A stretch of DNA of 64,000 nt from Xenophilus sp. Marseille-Q4582. GTDB lineage: Bacteria > Pseudomonadota > Gammaproteobacteria > Burkholderiales > Burkholderiaceae_C. Below are positions 6,057 to 15,260 of this stretch, piece by piece. Both the position numbers and the translations under genes were made by a program. The stretch is taken from contig NZ_CAKAKO010000001.1 in the NCBI RefSeq assembly GCF_916700565.1, forward strand, positions 992,001 through 1,056,000. The letters run 5' to 3'. The notes beneath the pieces were generated by a model, which searched no databases, had not been told where the DNA came from, and was given only the letters and a program-made list of their open reading frames with translations. Each line of letters opens with the position of its first letter. The stretch's first letter is position 1.

Positions 6057-9000
6057 TCAATTGCCGACTGGAATCTCGCGCCAGCTCAGGCGGCGAGGGT
6101 CGGGGTTCCCGAAGTTGCCCGGCACGTTCTGAATACCCCCTTGGTCGGTGCCGGCGATCAGTTGCGTCTTGCCCCGGATGGTCAGGAAATTCAGGTCGGT
6201 GATCAGGCTGTTGACGCTCATGTAGGCCAAGCCATCCTTCAGCACCGTCTTGCCGCTCGCATAGTTCAGCGCGTAGGCCCGGCTCAGGCCCGAGGGGCTG
6301 CACGCATCGCCCGTTGGGAGGACAGAGGGGAAGCTGGCGATACCGATGATGCCGTTGTAGGCGTCGGCGCCATCGCCCACCACACGCCAGCCCACCGTGC
6401 CGGTGTGGCCCAACTCCAGGCGCCAGCCGGCTTTGCCGTCCACGTCGACGCCGATCGTCGGATCGGTCACGTCCATCAACTGGTCCCGAGCCACAGGCCA
6501 CGCCTCGCCGTCGTTCGCCTGGCCGGCGAAAGTCGCAATGCCGCCGTCCACGACGGCATAGAAAGTTTGCCCCTGGGCGTCCTGAATGTCATTGCTGTGC
6601 AGCAGGCGGCCGGTTCCCACCATCACGAAACGCTTGCGTTTGACGGGGTGGATCTCCACAAGGGGGCGTGAGGTGACGGGTTGCGCATTGCCTGCGGTAT
6701 CGGTGAGCAGAGCGATCCGGACCGGCGCCGGATAGCTGCCACTCGAGCCGCGCGCCGCGCTCAGGTCGAAGCGCCACAACTGGCCGTCCAGATCACCCAC
6801 ATAGACCGAATCGGCCGTCATGTCGCTGTAGTCGCGCACGTAGGCCGTGGGTCGGGCCAGGCCGCTGGAACTGGTCGCCCCGGTGCTGATGTCTTCCAGC
6901 AGTGCGCCGTTGGTCGGGTTGACGATGAACAGGTGTCCCTTCCCGTCCACGTTGTTGTAGCCTGAGGTGAACATGGCCACCCACCCGTACTTGGCGGTCT
7001 TCACGACGATGGGTTCTCCGAAGCTGTAGCCCATGTCGATGCAGTTGCTGGTACAGGTGCCGCCAGCGGCCGTGGGCAGCTTGTTGCGGGCCGGGAACTC
7101 CCACAGCACCTTGCCGGCCACGACGGATTCGCTGGTCATGGCCGATGGGTCTGTCACATCGATGGCGTAATAACTACGCCCCCCCTTGCCCAATCCTCCT
7201 ATCAGCACGCTTCGCCAACTGGCGTTGGTCGTGCCGTCCGCGCTTACGGTAGTGGCGAAGGCGCCCCCAGCATTGTTGAAATCGATGTCGAACACCCTGG
7301 CCGTGGCATCGACGAAGTTGCGGTGTGCATAGGCGGGCTGCCCCAACTGGCCCAGCAGACCATCGGTGCTGGGAGCCGTGAGATCTGCGGGATCAGGCTG
7401 GAACAGTACGCTCGGGATGTAGGCGAACAGCTCGGTGCCCGCATCGGTGCCCAGCCCTCCCTTGAAGGCATGCAGCATGCCATCGTTGGCGCCCACATAC
7501 AGCATGGTCTGGCGGTTCCTGTTGGCTTCCTTGAAGTCGCTGTAGCCAGGGTTCGCGGTTTCCGAGTAATTGGCGGGTGGGCCGGCCACGACCGTGACCT
7601 TGGAGTTCACGATATCGCCCAAGCGATGGCGCTTGACGCCCGTGGACAGGGTCGTCGAGCGCGCACGGTAGCCATTGGCTTCGCGCGAGATGTCGCCGCG
7701 CAGCCAGTTCAGATAGTCCGCGCTGTCATCCCCCGCGACGTACGTCGTGTCGAGCAGGGCTTTCTGCGCGGTGGAGATGGTGTTGTGGCGGAATGCCACG
7801 CCACCGCCGGCGCCGTTGGAAGCTTCGGGATCCCAGGTGACCACCCGGCGCTGGGTGTCCCAGCCCGTGCCCGCCAGTTGGTTCTCGAAGCGCGTGGCTG
7901 TGCTCCAAGTGGGGGTGGCGGCCAGCAGGGGCATGCCGCTGGCGTCGACGGTAATCACGCTGCCTGTCAGTTCGCCGCTCCAATTGGAGGAGTCATACTG
8001 CGTCGCATACGATGCGTTACTGGCCGCCGTGATTTGCTTGGTCGCCAGCGAGAACGAGGTGGTGAAGGCCTTGATGTCGCCCACGATGTTTTCGAACGCG
8101 CGCGTCAGGCCGCTCACCATGGTGTCCGGGCGGCCAGCCGTGAAGTAGTTGTCGGGGCGGTTCTGCGAGCCCACCATTTCACCCGTCGTTGACCACCAGT
8201 CCAGCGGGATCGTGCCGGCGAAGGTATAGGGGTCGAAGTTGGACGGCACCTTCATGCCCCCGAACTTGGCCGCGAGGTAGAACTTGTTGTTGGCCACGAA
8301 GGGCTGCTCCAGCACGTCCACCCAATAGGTCTGCACCGTCTGCTTGCCATGGGTCTTGGCGTCGCTGGCGACATCGGGCCGGATGTCCTTGGTGTTCGCG
8401 TCATAGGCAAGCCCAGCCATGTAGGAGCGCGAATAGCTCGCGCCCGAGGCCATGGTGGCGAAAGAGCCGCCGCCCACGCCCTGCAGGACACCGACTTTGT
8501 TGGTAGCCGTCATGGCGTTGACCGAGGTGTCGGCCGACACGGCGCTAGGCATGGCCGGTTCGCCGTCCGACGAGTCATTGCCCGGCACGTTCTTGTCGCG
8601 GTGGGTATAGATGTCGCCGATGCCCAGCACGAAGTTGCGCTGACAGGAGTATTGGATCGGATCGTCCCAGTTGGTGATCACCGGAAAGCCATCCAGCCAG
8701 ACTCTCTTGTCGGCGACGCTGGCATTGCCCATGTTCGACCACTCGGGTACGTTCCCCAGATTGCGGTAGTACCTCAGCACTGAATAAAAAAGTTCGTTCA
8801 CGGGGTCATTGCTCTTGTAGCTGCCTGGAATCAGCTGGCCGAACTGGTTCAAGTAGTTGATCACGCCGCTGTCGTTGATCGTGACCCCCGTGGCTGAAGT
8901 GGTGGCCGCCGCATCGGCGGAATCGGGGTTGCGCACGAATATGCCTGTGCTCGGACTCCATTCCGCCGCTGCGTTGGTGATGCTTGGCTGGCCTGGCACG

Positions 9001-10340
9001 GGCTGGGTGGGGCCCACGAACTTCTGCCGGGCGCGCAGCACCGCCCCGTCTCGCATCGTGCTGGAATCGTTGAGATAGCCGAAGGCGCTGTAGCGCATGT
9101 CCTGTGCGTACTTCTGCACGAGCCCTTCGGGCTTGTAGTTGCTGCCGTAGGCCTTGCAGTTGCTTTCCAGGCCGCCCGCAGTGCTTGAGGGATCGCAGAC
9201 CTTCACTCGCATGGTCAGGTCGTACACCCCGTCGACGGCTGCGGTGTTGTTGTAAGCGACGGCTGCCGTGGTTTCGAGCGGCGACGAGAACTTCTGAAAC
9301 GCGCCACCGGAATTGGGCGTGGACCACCATAGAACAAGTCTGGCGCCTCCGCCGGTATCCGCATGATCGATGCGCACCGAGAAATTGCTGCCAGCCGTCA
9401 GGTTGACTGTGCGTGAGTCGTGGGTGCCGTTGCCCGACTCATTGATGATGCGGGTGCTGTTGTTGAAGGTGCTGTTCCCCGACGGATCGACCCAGAGAAT
9501 GCCGAGGTCGTCATGCTCCAGGCGGAAGCGATAGGCGCCCGTGACTGGAGCGGTGAAAGTGCCCGTCCAGCGCGTGGAGAAGTTGTCCGCGTTGACGTTG
9601 GTGGTCGGCGCGTTGTTGCCCCAGTTCTTGTCCGCCGGAACGTTGGTTTCGTCGCCTCGGGCGGTTGGATTGCTGAAATTGGTGTTGTTCCAGTATCGAA
9701 CCGTGAAATTGCGTGCTGCCAGCAGCGTGAAGCGCATGCGAAAGCCCATGCCGTTCACTCGCAAAAGCATGGGCGTGGTCGAGGTCAGCGGCGTGGCGCC
9801 GGAGACCATGTTGGCTGGCAGAGATCGGTCCGGGAACAAGCCCTGGCCCGAATGCCAGCCTTTCTCAAGGATGGTTTCCGTGGCTGTGTCGACGACTCGC
9901 CGACCACCCGTCATGGCCCAGCGGAAGGGGTCGATGGCCGCCGTGGCTGCCCAGTTCAGGAAGTTGCCACTCCACTTGCCGACGCAGGTGCGGTTGGTGG
10001 CGGCGCCGGCGGGCTGGAAATAGCTGGTGTTGCCCGTGTCCGTGCTGTTGCGCGTCTCGCTGTACTGGTAGGTGTAGCACTTGTTCGGATCGAAATAACC
10101 CAGGAAGGTGCTGCTGCTCGAGTAGTTGTCGGTGTGGGCCATGCGCGAAGCGGTGGGCCATTCCACCGACAGTGCCAGGGCCAGGTTGCCCGGCACGCTG
10201 GCACTGGCGAACACGGGCTGGTTGGCCAAGGGCACCTGCGCTGCGGCGGTGCCCGGTGCGACCAGGCCTTGCAGCGGCACGAGTGCTGCCAGCGTCAGCG
10301 CGCAGGCGCGCCGGAGTCGGGTGAGGGGCATGTGGCTCAT
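6057..10340 (-). CDS. pilY1: Type IV pilus adhesin/assembly protein PilY1
   Basis: A 1427-residue exported protein promoting pilus assembly and surface contact. The start is MSHMPLTRLRRACALTLAAL at 10340. The frame is open further upstream, but that part overlaps pilX. The signal peptide ends near AAAQ (35). The N-terminal region has PilY1 features (NWAATAAIDPFRWAMTGGRR at about 129-148). A PA14-like module follows at about 211-345 (FTVRYWNNTNFSNPTARGDE, GAYRFRLEHDDLGILWVDPS). The C-terminal beta-propeller repeats include YVGANDGMLHAFKGG and DSVYVGDLDGQLWRFDLS; the latter resembles the propeller Ca-binding type. Last gene of the minor-pilin operon, 14 bp after pilX. Confidence 0.93.
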   Translation of the reverse strand: MSHMPLTRLRRACALTLAALVPLQGLVAPGTAAAQVPLANQPVFASASVPGNLALALSVEWPTASRMAHTDNYSSSSTFLGYFDPNKCYTYQYSETRNSTDTGNTSYFQPAGAATNRTCVGKWSGNFLNWAATAAIDPFRWAMTGGRRVVDTATETILEKGWHSGQGLFPDRSLPANMVSGATPLTSTTPMLLRVNGMGFRMRFTLLAARNFTVRYWNNTNFSNPTARGDETNVPADKNWGNNAPTTNVNADNFSTRWTGTFTAPVTGAYRFRLEHDDLGILWVDPSGNSTFNNSTRIINESGNGTHDSRTVNLTAGSNFSVRIDHADTGGGARLVLWWSTPNSGGAFQKFSSPLETTAAVAYNNTAAVDGVYDLTMRVKVCDPSSTAGGLESNCKAYGSNYKPEGLVQKYAQDMRYSAFGYLNDSSTMRDGAVLRARQKFVGPTQPVPGQPSITNAAAEWSPSTGIFVRNPDSADAAATTSATGVTINDSGVINYLNQFGQLIPGSYKSNDPVNELFYSVLRYYRNLGNVPEWSNMGNASVADKRVWLDGFPVITNWDDPIQYSCQRNFVLGIGDIYTHRDKNVPGNDSSDGEPAMPSAVSADTSVNAMTATNKVGVLQGVGGGSFATMASGASYSRSYMAGLAYDANTKDIRPDVASDAKTHGKQTVQTYWVDVLEQPFVANNKFYLAAKFGGMKVPSNFDPYTFAGTIPLDWWSTTGEMVGSQNRPDNYFTAGRPDTMVSGLTRAFENIVGDIKAFTTSFSLATKQITAASNASYATQYDSSNWSGELTGSVITVDASGMPLLAATPTWSTATRFENQLAGTGWDTQRRVVTWDPEASNGAGGGVAFRHNTISTAQKALLDTTYVAGDDSADYLNWLRGDISREANGYRARSTTLSTGVKRHRLGDIVNSKVTVVAGPPANYSETANPGYSDFKEANRNRQTMLYVGANDGMLHAFKGGLGTDAGTELFAYIPSVLFQPDPADLTAPSTDGLLGQLGQPAYAHRNFVDATARVFDIDFNNAGGAFATTVSADGTTNASWRSVLIGGLGKGGRSYYAIDVTDPSAMTSESVVAGKVLWEFPARNKLPTAAGGTCTSNCIDMGYSFGEPIVVKTAKYGWVAMFTSGYNNVDGKGHLFIVNPTNGALLEDISTGATSSSGLARPTAYVRDYSDMTADSVYVGDLDGQLWRFDLSAARGSSGSYPAPVRIALLTDTAGNAQPVTSRPLVEIHPVKRKRFVMVGTGRLLHSNDIQDAQGQTFYAVVDGGIATFAGQANDGEAWPVARDQLMDVTDPTIGVDVDGKAGWRLELGHTGTVGWRVVGDGADAYNGIIGIASFPSVLPTGDACSPSGLSRAYALNYASGKTVLKDGLAYMSVNSLITDLNFLTIRGKTQLIAGTDQGGIQNVPGNFGNPDPRRLSWREIPVGN

Positions 10341-10354
10341 GGCGGAGCGGCAGT

Positions 10355-10984
10355 TCAAAGGGGTTCGGGCCGGGTGATCGAGCTCTGGATGAAGACCTGC
10401 GTGTTGCGCGGGCCCGTGATGCGGGCCGACACGCGGTAGACGGGTTCGACGGGTGGCTTGGCGCCATCGCGCAGGTAGTGGCTGCCACCGCCCGAATCGC
10501 GCGAGAAGGCCACGCAGTTCTGCAGCCCTTGCTCGACGGCGGTCTCGGTGGCCACGGTGCACAGTCGCTCGATGATGTAGCGCACCCGGACACCGTCGCG
10601 CCCTGTCAGGTCGTTGGCGGCCCGGCCGTTCTTGGCGAATTCGGTGTCGCTGAGCAGCGCCAGCGGAATGCCCTGCGCGTTCGCCGGCAGAGGCACGGGG
10701 CTGTAGTTGGCGGCGGTCAAGGCAGTGCCGGTGGCGGAGGCTCCTTGCGGGAACACGACGTCCAGCGCCTTGGCTACGGCGGCCTCGCCCTGATTGATCA
10801 GATCGCGGCGAAAAGCCAGGTTTCCGGCGTTGTCGAGGTTGCTGTTCATCGAGCGCATGAGGGCCACGCCGCCGGCCAGCAGGATGATCAACGCGACCAG
10901 GGTGAAGATCAGCGCCGCGCCGCGCTGGCGGCGCAAAGGCGCAGGGGCCGGAGGCCGCGCAAGGAAGGAAAGGCCGGTCATCAT
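10355..10984 (-). CDS. pilX: Minor pilin PilX
   Basis: A 209-residue PilX-family protein. After a short basic leader the hydrophobic stretch RRQRGAALIFTLVALIILLA matches the PilX start, where the class III signal is less canonical than in other pilins. Downstream are NSNLDNAGNLAFRRDLINQG and a C-terminal domain with SARITGPRNTQVFIQSSITR, typical of PilX. Its ATG (10984) overlaps the TGA of pilW (ATGA). PilX, PilV, PilW, FimT and PilE prime pilus assembly together with PilY1. Confidence 0.9.
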   Translation of the reverse strand: MMTGLSFLARPPAPAPLRRQRGAALIFTLVALIILLAGGVALMRSMNSNLDNAGNLAFRRDLINQGEAAVAKALDVVFPQGASATGTALTAANYSPVPLPANAQGIPLALLSDTEFAKNGRAANDLTGRDGVRVRYIIERLCTVATETAVEQGLQNCVAFSRDSGGGSHYLRDGAKPPVEPVYRVSARITGPRNTQVFIQSSITRPEPL

Positions 10985-12207
10985 GGTTCGAGTTCGGGTT
11001 GCACCATCAGCGCATTGCGCAGCGGGATCGTGGTTTCGACCAGCCGATGGGCGTGGTGCCGATCGGCCTCGCTGAGCGTCACGGTCTGTTCGCCGGGCAG
11101 GCCTGCCAGCATGACCACGCTCTCGGGCGCGGCCAGCTGCGACTGGCGGGCGCTGCTGCGCACGAGCAGGCTGACGCGCACGCCCACGATGCGGCGCAGT
11201 GCCCGGGCGCGGTCCAGCGCCGAGCTGCTCAGCAGCGTGCCGATGGCATAGTCGCCGGCCGGCTCCGTCCAAGTGGGAGCGGGCGTGGCCGTTCGGTCGT
11301 CGATGTTCGCGTCCACGCTGTAGATGGCGCGCATGGCGACCACGCCCTCAGCCACGGCCTGTGCTTCGTCTGTGCCACCGGTCTGCAGCAGGTCATAGCG
11401 GGACAGCACGCGGTTTGCGCCGACTCCAAAGAGCTGCAGGGACAGGTTGCCGCTGCCGGTATTGCCCAGACCAGTGATGAAGGACTCGCCGCCGCCGGTG
11501 ACGGTCTGCAGCGTGTTGCTGCCATCGGCAGTTTCGCGGTAGTAGTCGCCACCCAGGGGCAGCACGTCATTTCCGGCGGTGTGCTCGAAATCGGCCTTCA
11601 CTTGCGTGACCACGCAGGCCTCGGATTCGGGTCGGCTCAGAAGCAGTACATCGTTGGGATGCAGGGCCAGTGTCGTGTCCACGCGCACGCGGCTTTCGGT
11701 CGAGCTGCCGTCGATGAAATCGCGCACGCGGCGCGGCACATCACCGATGGCGGCGCTGCCGCTCATCACCATCAGGATGTCCGATCCCCCCTCCGATTGT
11801 CCCTGCCCGATGAGCACGGGCGCCATGCGCAGATTGGCTGTACCCGTGGCGCCGCCCAGCAGGCCGGCGAAAGGCGCAGGCAGGGCGGCGGTGCGTGGCA
11901 ACAGGGCCGAGCCATTGCGGGACAGATGAGGCAGGCAGCCCAGTGCGCCCAGGTCCCAGCCTTGGGCGAAACCCGCGCCTGCGCTGCGAACGGCCTGGTC
12001 CAGCACCGTGGCCGCATAGGCGCTGCCCTGATTCATGTCGTTGGATCCGCCTGTGTTTCGCTCCTGCGTCTGGCTGACGACGATCAAACTGGTGACGGCC
12101 AACACCACGACCAAGCCGATGGCCATGGCCACCATCAGCTCGATCAGCGACAGGCCTCGCTGGATCGCCTCGCGGCTCGCGCGAGGCCAAAGCATGCGGG
12201 CACTCAT
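10981..12207 (-). CDS. pilW: Minor pilin PilW
   Basis: A 408-residue prepilin-like protein. The class III signal is REAIQRGLSLIELMVAMAIG, with cleavage expected after Gly and Glu at mature position 5. QTQERNTGGSNDMNQGSAYA and VLDQAVRSAGAGFAQGWDLG follow, typical of PilW. The long C-terminal domain is of the usual size for PilW. It is coupled by ATGA to both pilV upstream and pilX downstream. Confidence 0.92.
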   Translation of the reverse strand: MSARMLWPRASREAIQRGLSLIELMVAMAIGLVVVLAVTSLIVVSQTQERNTGGSNDMNQGSAYAATVLDQAVRSAGAGFAQGWDLGALGCLPHLSRNGSALLPRTAALPAPFAGLLGGATGTANLRMAPVLIGQGQSEGGSDILMVMSGSAAIGDVPRRVRDFIDGSSTESRVRVDTTLALHPNDVLLLSRPESEACVVTQVKADFEHTAGNDVLPLGGDYYRETADGSNTLQTVTGGGESFITGLGNTGSGNLSLQLFGVGANRVLSRYDLLQTGGTDEAQAVAEGVVAMRAIYSVDANIDDRTATPAPTWTEPAGDYAIGTLLSSSALDRARALRRIVGVRVSLLVRSSARQSQLAAPESVVMLAGLPGEQTVTLSEADRHHAHRLVETTIPLRNALMVQPELEP

Positions 12208-12638
12208 GGGGTGGGGTCCTGCGAGAGAACGACTCGGGTGTGCAGCCTGCTGCCGTCATCGCTGGCGCGCGCCGGCGGCCGCCATGTGATGGTCACGTCC
12301 ACTCTGTCGGGCTCCCCAGAGACGGAGGTGATGCTGCCTTCCCCGTTGGGCAACTGGGCGGCCACGGCGTTCTCCCACGCAGTCAGCGTGTCGGCGTCCA
12401 GAGTGACCGAGCGCTGCATCCACATCAGGCTCGCTGCATCGTCTGCCAGCATGGCGGCGCGGTTGCGGTCCTCGGCTTCGCCGGACATCTCCATCGTGCG
12501 CGCCTGCAGCCCGATTAGGCCCAGCAGGCCCAGCGACAGCAGCAGCACTGACACCAGCACTTCGATGAGGGAAAAGCCGCGCGCGTGGCGCGTGCGCACG
12601 CCCGGTCGTGGCGCGCGCTGGAGGTGAAAGTCGTTCAT
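12204..12638 (-). CDS. pilV: Minor pilin PilV
   Basis: A 144-residue prepilin. The leader ends RGFSLIEVLVSVLLLSLGLL, the prepilin-peptidase site with Glu5. GLIGLQARTMEMSGEAEDRN follows, a hallmark of PilV, then NRAAMLADDAASLMW. The short C-terminal globular part ends in VTITWRPPAR. ATG at 12638 is the first Met before the leader. The stop overlaps the pilW start. Confidence 0.92.
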   Translation of the reverse strand: MNDFHLQRAPRPGVRTRHARGFSLIEVLVSVLLLSLGLLGLIGLQARTMEMSGEAEDRNRAAMLADDAASLMWMQRSVTLDADTLTAWENAVAAQLPNGEGSITSVSGEPDRVDVTITWRPPARASDDGSRLHTRVVLSQDPTP

Positions 12639-12682
12639 GGAAGGAAGGTCTGTGCGTGTCTTGCGGCACGAGTGGTGCGATC

Positions 12683-13309
12683 TCAGGCCGGGCAACCGTC
12701 GGGGAAGGTCGCCATGTCCTTGTCCCGGTCGCACATGCGCACCTGCCCGCCCACGCTGACGAGCACGCGCAGGCGCCGCGTGGCTTCCGTGCGGCCTACG
12801 TCCAGGCTGTGCTGTGCCGAGCCGGAAGGCAACTGGCAGTTGGCACTGGTGATGCCGGGTGAGGTGTTGGCGACGAGACGCCCCAGGGTGTTGAAGCACA
12901 AGGCCGTCGGTCCAGTCAGCGTCACGCCTTCCCCCACGTCGTTCACCACGCCGGTGTCCAGCAATTCCCGGCTTTCGCTCGAACCATCCAGGGGCACGGT
13001 GTAGGTAGCCCAGTACTTGCCATTGGCCTTCGCCGCCACCGTGTCGCCGCTGGCCGTAGGTTTGTCGTCGGTGAGCACGAAAACCACCTGCCGGCTGCGG
13101 CGCAGGGCTTCTGCCTGGGCACTGCGCACGCCGTTTTGCAGCGTGCTGGCCACGGCGCGCACCTGGTTGTTGCGGATCCATTGCGCCATGGAAGGCACGC
13201 CGATCATGAGCAGGATGGCCAGGACGGAAATCGTGACCATCAGCTCGACGAGCGTGAATCCCCGGGCACGGTCGGGCGTGCACCATGGGCATGAAGGCTT
13301 GGTCAGCAC
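12683..13309 (-). CDS. fimT: Pseudopilin FimT/GspH-type
   Basis: A 208-residue type IV pilin-like protein with [20 protein letters not shown], then [20 protein letters not shown] and [20 protein letters not shown], the GspH/FimT signature. GTG at 13309 is preferred because it overlaps the pilE stop (GTGCTGA), which fits the tight coupling of the operon. A start 45 bp further upstream is also open. The C-terminal half has Cys residues (CFNTLG, CQLPSG, MCDRDKD, DGCPA) that may form disulfides. It acts in the periplasm as part of the pilus-initiation complex. Confidence 0.88.
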   Translation of the reverse strand: MLTKPSCPWCTPDRARGFTLVELMVTISVLAILLMIGVPSMAQWIRNNQVRAVASTLQNGVRSAQAEALRRSRQVVFVLTDDKPTASGDTVAAKANGKYWATYTVPLDGSSESRELLDTGVVNDVGEGVTLTGPTALCFNTLGRLVANTSPGITSANCQLPSGSAQHSLDVGRTEATRRLRVLVSVGGQVRMCDRDKDMATFPDGCPA

Positions 13310-13749
13310 GCTTGGCCCTTCTTGAGAATCCAGGCCGTTGCGCAGTTGCCCCAAGGGCCGGTGGTGGAACGCACGTTGCGTTGATCGATCTTGAACGTGA
13401 ACCCGTCGCCGATGGCCTGGATGGTGAAAGCAGCGTCGGTGGGGGTGCCATCACAGGACAAAGCGAAACTGCCTGCCACGCGGCTGGTGCCACAGGGCGT
13501 GGTCACGCTGTTGGCCGTGGCGTAGGTGCGGTGGTTCTGGTAGTGGCGCTCCATGTCGGCGCGCAGCGTCTGCAGGCCGGCCGTGCCTTCTGCGATACGC
13601 CCGCGCAATACGTAGTCTCGGTAGCCGGGATAGGCGATCGCCGCAAGGATGCCGATGATGGCCACGACGATCATCACTTCAATGAGCGTGAAGCCTTTTT
13701 GCAAGCGGGCGGCGCGCCTGCGCGCAGAGGGGCGAGGAATCGTCAACAT
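13303..13749 (-). CDS. pilE: Minor pilin PilE-type, first gene of the operon
   Basis: A 148-residue prepilin. The leader ends [20 protein letters not shown], a canonical class III signal with Glu5. [20 protein letters not shown] follows. The C-terminal domain has paired Cys (CGTS, LSCDG, NCATAW, GQAC) consistent with the disulfide loop of minor pilins. ATG at 13749 gives a leader of normal length; a GTG 42 bp upstream is possible. As promoter-proximal gene it probably defines the operon start, within the 206 bp before the cytochrome gene. Confidence 0.88.
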   Translation of the reverse strand: MLTIPRPSARRRAARLQKGFTLIEVMIVVAIIGILAAIAYPGYRDYVLRGRIAEGTAGLQTLRADMERHYQNHRTYATANSVTTPCGTSRVAGSFALSCDGTPTDAAFTIQAIGDGFTFKIDQRNVRSTTGPWGNCATAWILKKGQAC

Positions 13750-13955
13750 GCGGTGCTGGAGTGGGTGGAGCGTCAGGTCATGATCACTCACGTTGGTGTC
13801 ATGATTGTCTCAATTGTGTTCAATTGCAATTCCGCTGGGCGCGCGGAATCTGCCGCTCGTCGTCGCCCCGACCGCGGGAAACGTGAATACGCGCCGAACC
13901 TGCCCCTCGAACCCGCCCCGGCGTCCGTGCTCTCGCGTGGGCTCGTGCGCCGTTC

Positions 13956-15260
13956 TCAGCGCCGCGCCACGTCCTGCAGGCCCAGCGCCGACCCGTTGTT
14001 GCCCCAGCTTCCGCGCACGTAGGTCAGCACGGCCGCGATGTCCGCGTCCTCCAGCACATGGCCGAACGGCGGCATGCCGTGGGGGCGCGGGTTGCCCGCG
14101 GTGGCGGGCAGGTAGCCGCCCTGGCGAACCATCCGGACCAGGTTGGTGGGCGGGGCCAGGGCCACGGCGCGGTTGCCGGCCAGGGGCGGGAAGGCGCCGG
14201 GCTGGCCCTGGCCCTGTTCGCCGTGGCACCAGGCGCATTGCTGGGCGTAGATGCGCTCGCCGCGCAGCATCTGGGCGCTGGGAGGCGCCCCCGGGGGCGC
14301 GGCAGGCGGGGCAGGGGTCGCCGCCTGCCGGTCGGGAATTGCGCGCAGGTACCGGGCCATGGCCTGCAGGTCCTCGGCTTTCAGATGCTGGGTGCTGCGG
14401 TAGACCACCTCGGCCATCGGGCCGCTGACCGAGGCGTGGCGGTTCAGGCCGGTCTGCAGCAGGGCGACGACATCTGCTTCGCTCCAGCGCATCACGCCGG
14501 CTTCGCGCGAATCGTCCAGCGCGGGCGCATACCAGCCCAGGCCGGTGAGCAGGCCGCCGCCCAGGCTGCGGCCCGTGTCGGTCGCACCCAGCGCGTTGCG
14601 CGCGCCGTGGCACGCCATGCAATGGCCCAGGCCGCCGACCAGGTAGGCGCCGCGGTTCCATTCGGCGTCCTGGCCGGGCTGGGGCTCGAAGGCCGCGGGC
14701 CGGAAGTACAGGGCGCGCCACACCGCCAGCGCCGCCTGGGTGCTGTACGGAAAGCGCAGGCTGTGGGCGCGGTTGGCCTGTTGCACGGGCGGCAGGGTGC
14801 GCAGCCAGGCGTAGAGCGCGTCGCTGTCTTCGCGCGTGATCTGCGTGAAGCTGGTGTAGGGAAAGGCCGGGTACAGCAGGCGGCCGTCGCGCGAGCGGCC
14901 ATGGTGCATCGCGCGCCAGAAATGCGCGGCGTTCCAGGCGCCGATGCCGGTGCGCTCGTCGGGCGTGAGGTTGCCGGCGTAGACCGTGCCGAAGGGGGTG
15001 GGCAGGCCCACGCCGCCCGCGTAGTCGGCGCCGCCCGGGGCCGTGTGGCAGCCCGCGCAATTGCCCGCCAGCGCCAGGTAGCGGCCGCGCTCGATCTGCT
15101 GCGCACTGGCCGCCAACGCAGGCGCGTCGCTGGGGATCGGCGCTTCGCCGCGCAGGTTGAGCCAGGTCACGGCCGCGGCGGCCAGGGCCGCCAGCGCCGC
15201 CACCGTGCCCAGGGCCAGCGCCACGCGCAGGCCGCGGCGGGACGCGCGCGGCGCCGTCAT
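13956..15260 (-). CDS. Triheme cytochrome c, alcohol-dehydrogenase subunit II-like
   Basis: A 434-residue cytochrome with an N-terminal anchor or signal (RRGLRVALALGTVAALAALA). Three CXXCH haem sites are visible: CAGCH (about 68), CMACH (about 215) and CAWCH (about 345). Each is followed downstream by a plausible Met ligand region. The architecture matches the membrane-associated cytochrome subunit of periplasmic alcohol, aldehyde or gluconate dehydrogenases, which passes electrons to ubiquinone or oxidases. No dehydrogenase gene adjoins it. The start at 15260 overlaps the stop of the upstream cytochrome gene (ATGA). Confidence 0.88.
   Translation of the reverse strand: MTAPRASRRGLRVALALGTVAALAALAAAAVTWLNLRGEAPIPSDAPALAASAQQIERGRYLALAGNCAGCHTAPGGADYAGGVGLPTPFGTVYAGNLTPDERTGIGAWNAAHFWRAMHHGRSRDGRLLYPAFPYTSFTQITREDSDALYAWLRTLPPVQQANRAHSLRFPYSTQAALAVWRALYFRPAAFEPQPGQDAEWNRGAYLVGGLGHCMACHGARNALGATDTGRSLGGGLLTGLGWYAPALDDSREAGVMRWSEADVVALLQTGLNRHASVSGPMAEVVYRSTQHLKAEDLQAMARYLRAIPDRQAATPAPPAAPPGAPPSAQMLRGERIYAQQCAWCHGEQGQGQPGAFPPLAGNRAVALAPPTNLVRMVRQGGYLPATAGNPRPHGMPPFGHVLEDADIAAVLTYVRGSWGNNGSALGLQDVARR

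Noticed and set aside
10341-10562. Longer PilY1 start upstream of 10340
   Set aside because: The upstream 74 codons overlap pilX and lack signal-peptide character, whereas MSHMPLTR begins a proper signal.
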